Part shown: positions 62,434 through 64,000 of the stretch, piece by piece
How the letters are laid out: every line of letters begins with the position of its first letter
How positions within the stretch are numbered: the first letter of the stretch is position 1
Translations under genes and position numbers: made by a program
The notes under the pieces: generated by a model
What the model saw: the letters and a program-made list of their open reading frames with translations, nothing else
Databases searched by the model: none
Told to the model about the DNA's origin: nothing
Assembly (NCBI GenBank): GCA_903832325.1
Contig: CAILBC010000022.1
Coordinates: 186,001-250,000, forward strand
Source of the DNA: an uncultured Sphingomonadales bacterium
GTDB lineage: Bacteria; Pseudomonadota; Alphaproteobacteria; Sphingomonadales; Sphingomonadaceae
DNA length: 64,000 nt
Reading direction: 5' to 3'

Positions 62434-63705
62434 ATGACCAACGCCAAAGACCCCGCACGCGCCGAAATTCCAAAGGCCGAAACGCCCCAGGCCATTCGTG
62501 GCACGCAGGACATCATCGGGCCCGAGGCCGAAAGCTTCAGCCATGTCGTCGCCACGTTTGAACGCGTGCGGCGGCTCTATCGCTTTCGCCGTGTCGAAAT
62601 GCCGGTGTTTGAAAAGACCCAGGTGTTTTCGCGGTCACTGGGCGAAACCACCGATGTCGTATCGAAGGAAATGTATTCGTTCGACGATCGCGGCGGCGAA
62701 TCGCTGACGCTGCGCCCCGAATTCACCGCGGGGATCGCGCGCGCCTATCTGACCAACGGCTGGCAGCAGTATGCGCCGCTGCGGGTGGGCACGCACGGGC
62801 CGCTGTTCCGCTATGAACGCCCGCAAAAGGGGCGCTATCGCCAGTTTCACCAGCTCGATGCCGAAGTGATCGGTTCGGCCGACCCGCAGGCCGATGTCGA
62901 TCTGCTGGCCATGGCCGACCAGTTGCTGCACGAACTGGGCATTGCCGATGGCGTGACGCTGCACCTCAACACGCTGGGCGATGCGCCCAGCCGCGAAGCC
63001 TGGCGCGCCGCGCTGATCACCTATTTCCGCGATCACCGCGCCGATCTGAGCGAGGATTCGCAGGACCGGCTGGAACGCAACCCCTTGCGCATTCTCGATT
63101 CGAAAGACCCGCGCGACCGGCCGTTTACGGCCGATGCGCCGCGCATCGACGATTATCTGGGCAGCGAGGCGCAGGATTTCTTTGGCCGGATGACCAGCGG
63201 GCTGAATGCCGCGGGGGTGGCCTGGGTGCGCGCGCCGGCGCTGGTGCGGGGGCTCGACTATTATCGCCACACCGCGTTCGAATTCGTGACCGACCGGCTG
63301 GGCGCGCAGGGCACCGTGCTGGGCGGCGGGCGCTATGACGGGCTGATCGAGGCGCTGGGCGGGCCACCCACCCCGGCGGTGGGCTGGGCCGCGGGGATCG
63401 AACGGCTGGCCATGCTCGTCGGGATGAAGGACGAACCGGCCGCCGACCTGGTGATTGCAGTGGAGGATGATGCCGCGATCGATGCCGCGGTGCGTGCGCT
63501 GGCCGTGCTGCGCCGCGCCGGGCTGTCGGGTGAACTCGTCGCCACCGGATCGCCCCGCAAACGCTATGACAAGGCGACGAAGATCCCGGCGCGATTGCTG
63601 GCCGGATTGTCGCTGGCCGATGGCGCGCCGCGCTGGCGGCTGCGCGGGGATGAAGCCCTGGCCGAGCGCGTCCGCGCGCTGCTGCCCGATGCGGGCACCG
63701 CATGA
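62434..63705 (+). CDS. hisS: Histidyl-tRNA synthetase
   Basis: 423 residues from the ATG at 62434. Class II catalytic core: motif 2 [23 protein letters not shown] and the histidine-binding loop [15 protein letters not shown], then motif 3 [14 protein letters not shown] in slightly varied form ([11 protein letters not shown]). The C-terminal anticodon-binding domain (from about residue 330) starts normally ([15 protein letters not shown]) but its last part ([18 protein letters not shown]) is unlike the common bacterial sequence. It overlaps prfA by 4 bp. Confidence 0.95.
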   Translation: MTNAKDPARAEIPKAETPQAIRGTQDIIGPEAESFSHVVATFERVRRLYRFRRVEMPVFEKTQVFSRSLGETTDVVSKEMYSFDDRGGESLTLRPEFTAGIARAYLTNGWQQYAPLRVGTHGPLFRYERPQKGRYRQFHQLDAEVIGSADPQADVDLLAMADQLLHELGIADGVTLHLNTLGDAPSREAWRAALITYFRDHRADLSEDSQDRLERNPLRILDSKDPRDRPFTADAPRIDDYLGSEAQDFFGRMTSGLNAAGVAWVRAPALVRGLDYYRHTAFEFVTDRLGAQGTVLGGGRYDGLIEALGGPPTPAVGWAAGIERLAMLVGMKDEPAADLVIAVEDDAAIDAAVRALAVLRRAGLSGELVATGSPRKRYDKATKIPARLLAGLSLADGAPRWRLRGDEALAERVRALLPDAGTA

Positions 63706-64000
63706 CGATTGCCGATTCGCGCCTGGAACAGCTCGCCGCGCGCTTTGCCGAGCTTGAGGCGCGGCTGTCGTCGGGCACGCTGGAGGGGGAGGCGTTCATT
63801 GCCGCCAGCCGCGATTATGCAGAGCTGGAGCCGGTCGCGCGCGCGGCAATGGCGGTGCGCGCGCTGCGTGCCGATCTGGCCGACCTGGCCACGCTGGCCG
63901 ATGGCGATGCCGAAATGCGCGCGCTGGCCGATGAAGAGGCGGCGCAGGTGCGCGCGGCCCTGCCCGGGGCGGAACATGCGCTGGCGCTGGCCATGTTGCC
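63702..64000 (+). CDS. prfA: Peptide chain release factor 1, N-terminal part
   Basis: The ATG at 63702 overlaps the hisS stop (ATGA). The 99 residues seen ([24 protein letters not shown], then [21 protein letters not shown]) match the helical N-terminal domain of RF1. The codon-recognition PxT loop and the GGQ motif lie beyond the right edge. RF1 ends translation at UAA and UAG. Confidence 0.9.
   Translation, partial: MTIADSRLEQLAARFAELEARLSSGTLEGEAFIAASRDYAELEPVARAAMAVRALRADLADLATLADGDAEMRALADEEAAQVRAALPGAEHALALAML

Noticed and set aside
1..64000. tRNA, rRNA, prophage, restriction-modification or CRISPR loci
   Set aside because: Looked for on both strands; no cloverleaf, rRNA, phage structural gene, methyltransferase-nuclease pair or cas gene was recognised. 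A dedicated tRNA/ncRNA scan was not possible.

Overview
The window is high-GC DNA with strong strand-shadow ORFs. Its gene content points to an alphaproteobacterium of the order Sphingomonadales (Novosphingobium/Sphingomonas-like). The evidence is the cell-cycle regulator CtrA, a ~1560-residue NAD-dependent glutamate dehydrogenase, an Rrf2-led SUF operon, an EpsI/EpsD-type exosortase locus, a CYP153-like P450, and many small proteins of sphingomonad type. The assignment is inference from protein families; no rRNA or tRNA gene was seen.

Layout, left to right. 1-3166 (minus): exosortase, EpsI, EpsD and the start of an EpsL-like protein, translationally coupled; this is a cell-surface polysaccharide/protein-sorting locus. 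3470-7159: a membrane protein, a phosphohexomutase and an FMN alpha-hydroxy-acid dehydrogenase. 7160-8609: a repeat-rich, gene-free stretch and a LysR gene that has lost its DNA-binding helix. 8757-17105: a 3-hydroxyisobutyrate-dehydrogenase-like enzyme, tadA, rpmB, a P450, an ABC-2 exporter pair, queG, and a putidaredoxin-reductase-like flavoprotein. 17225-24904 (minus): NAD-glutamate dehydrogenase, then a coupled trio (hydrolase, TPR protein, luciferase-like oxidoreductase). 25009-31748 (plus): a TPR gene broken by an in-frame amber codon, a GT-C glycosyltransferase, thrS, a protein with an internal duplication, and a PilZ protein. 31782-38060 (minus): the SUF iron-sulfur operon rrf2-sufB-[DUF559]-sufC-sufD-sufS-sufT-sufA. 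38641-43384 (plus): pyrD, ggt and a long-chain acyl-CoA ligase. 43495-49799: a small unknown protein, trmB, and a TetR-controlled EmrAB/outer-membrane-factor efflux operon. 49934-53003: an S9 peptidase and ctrA. 53302-56681 (minus): lptB, rpoN and a TPR protein. 56928-64000: a small membrane protein, pmbA, ppa, a DUF1345 protein, an M61 peptidase, hisS and the start of prfA.

Most genes are housekeeping. The unusual signal lies in repeats. Two families of dispersed stem-loop repeats (9741-9832 with 53211-53280; 43391-43495 with 52021-52125 and a diverged copy at 22038-22147) often sit between convergent genes. A DUF559 nuclease-like gene has apparently inserted into the suf operon and is flanked by 22-bp perfect direct repeats of a palindromic G/C element. 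Short in-frame tandem repeats, mostly of 15 bp, have expanded inside at least six otherwise conserved genes. One of these lies between the presumed Fe-S-ligand cysteines of the Rrf2 regulator.

Gene starts were chosen from start codon, Shine-Dalgarno-like sequence and ATGA/GTGA overlaps. Family assignments come from reading motifs, not from database searches.
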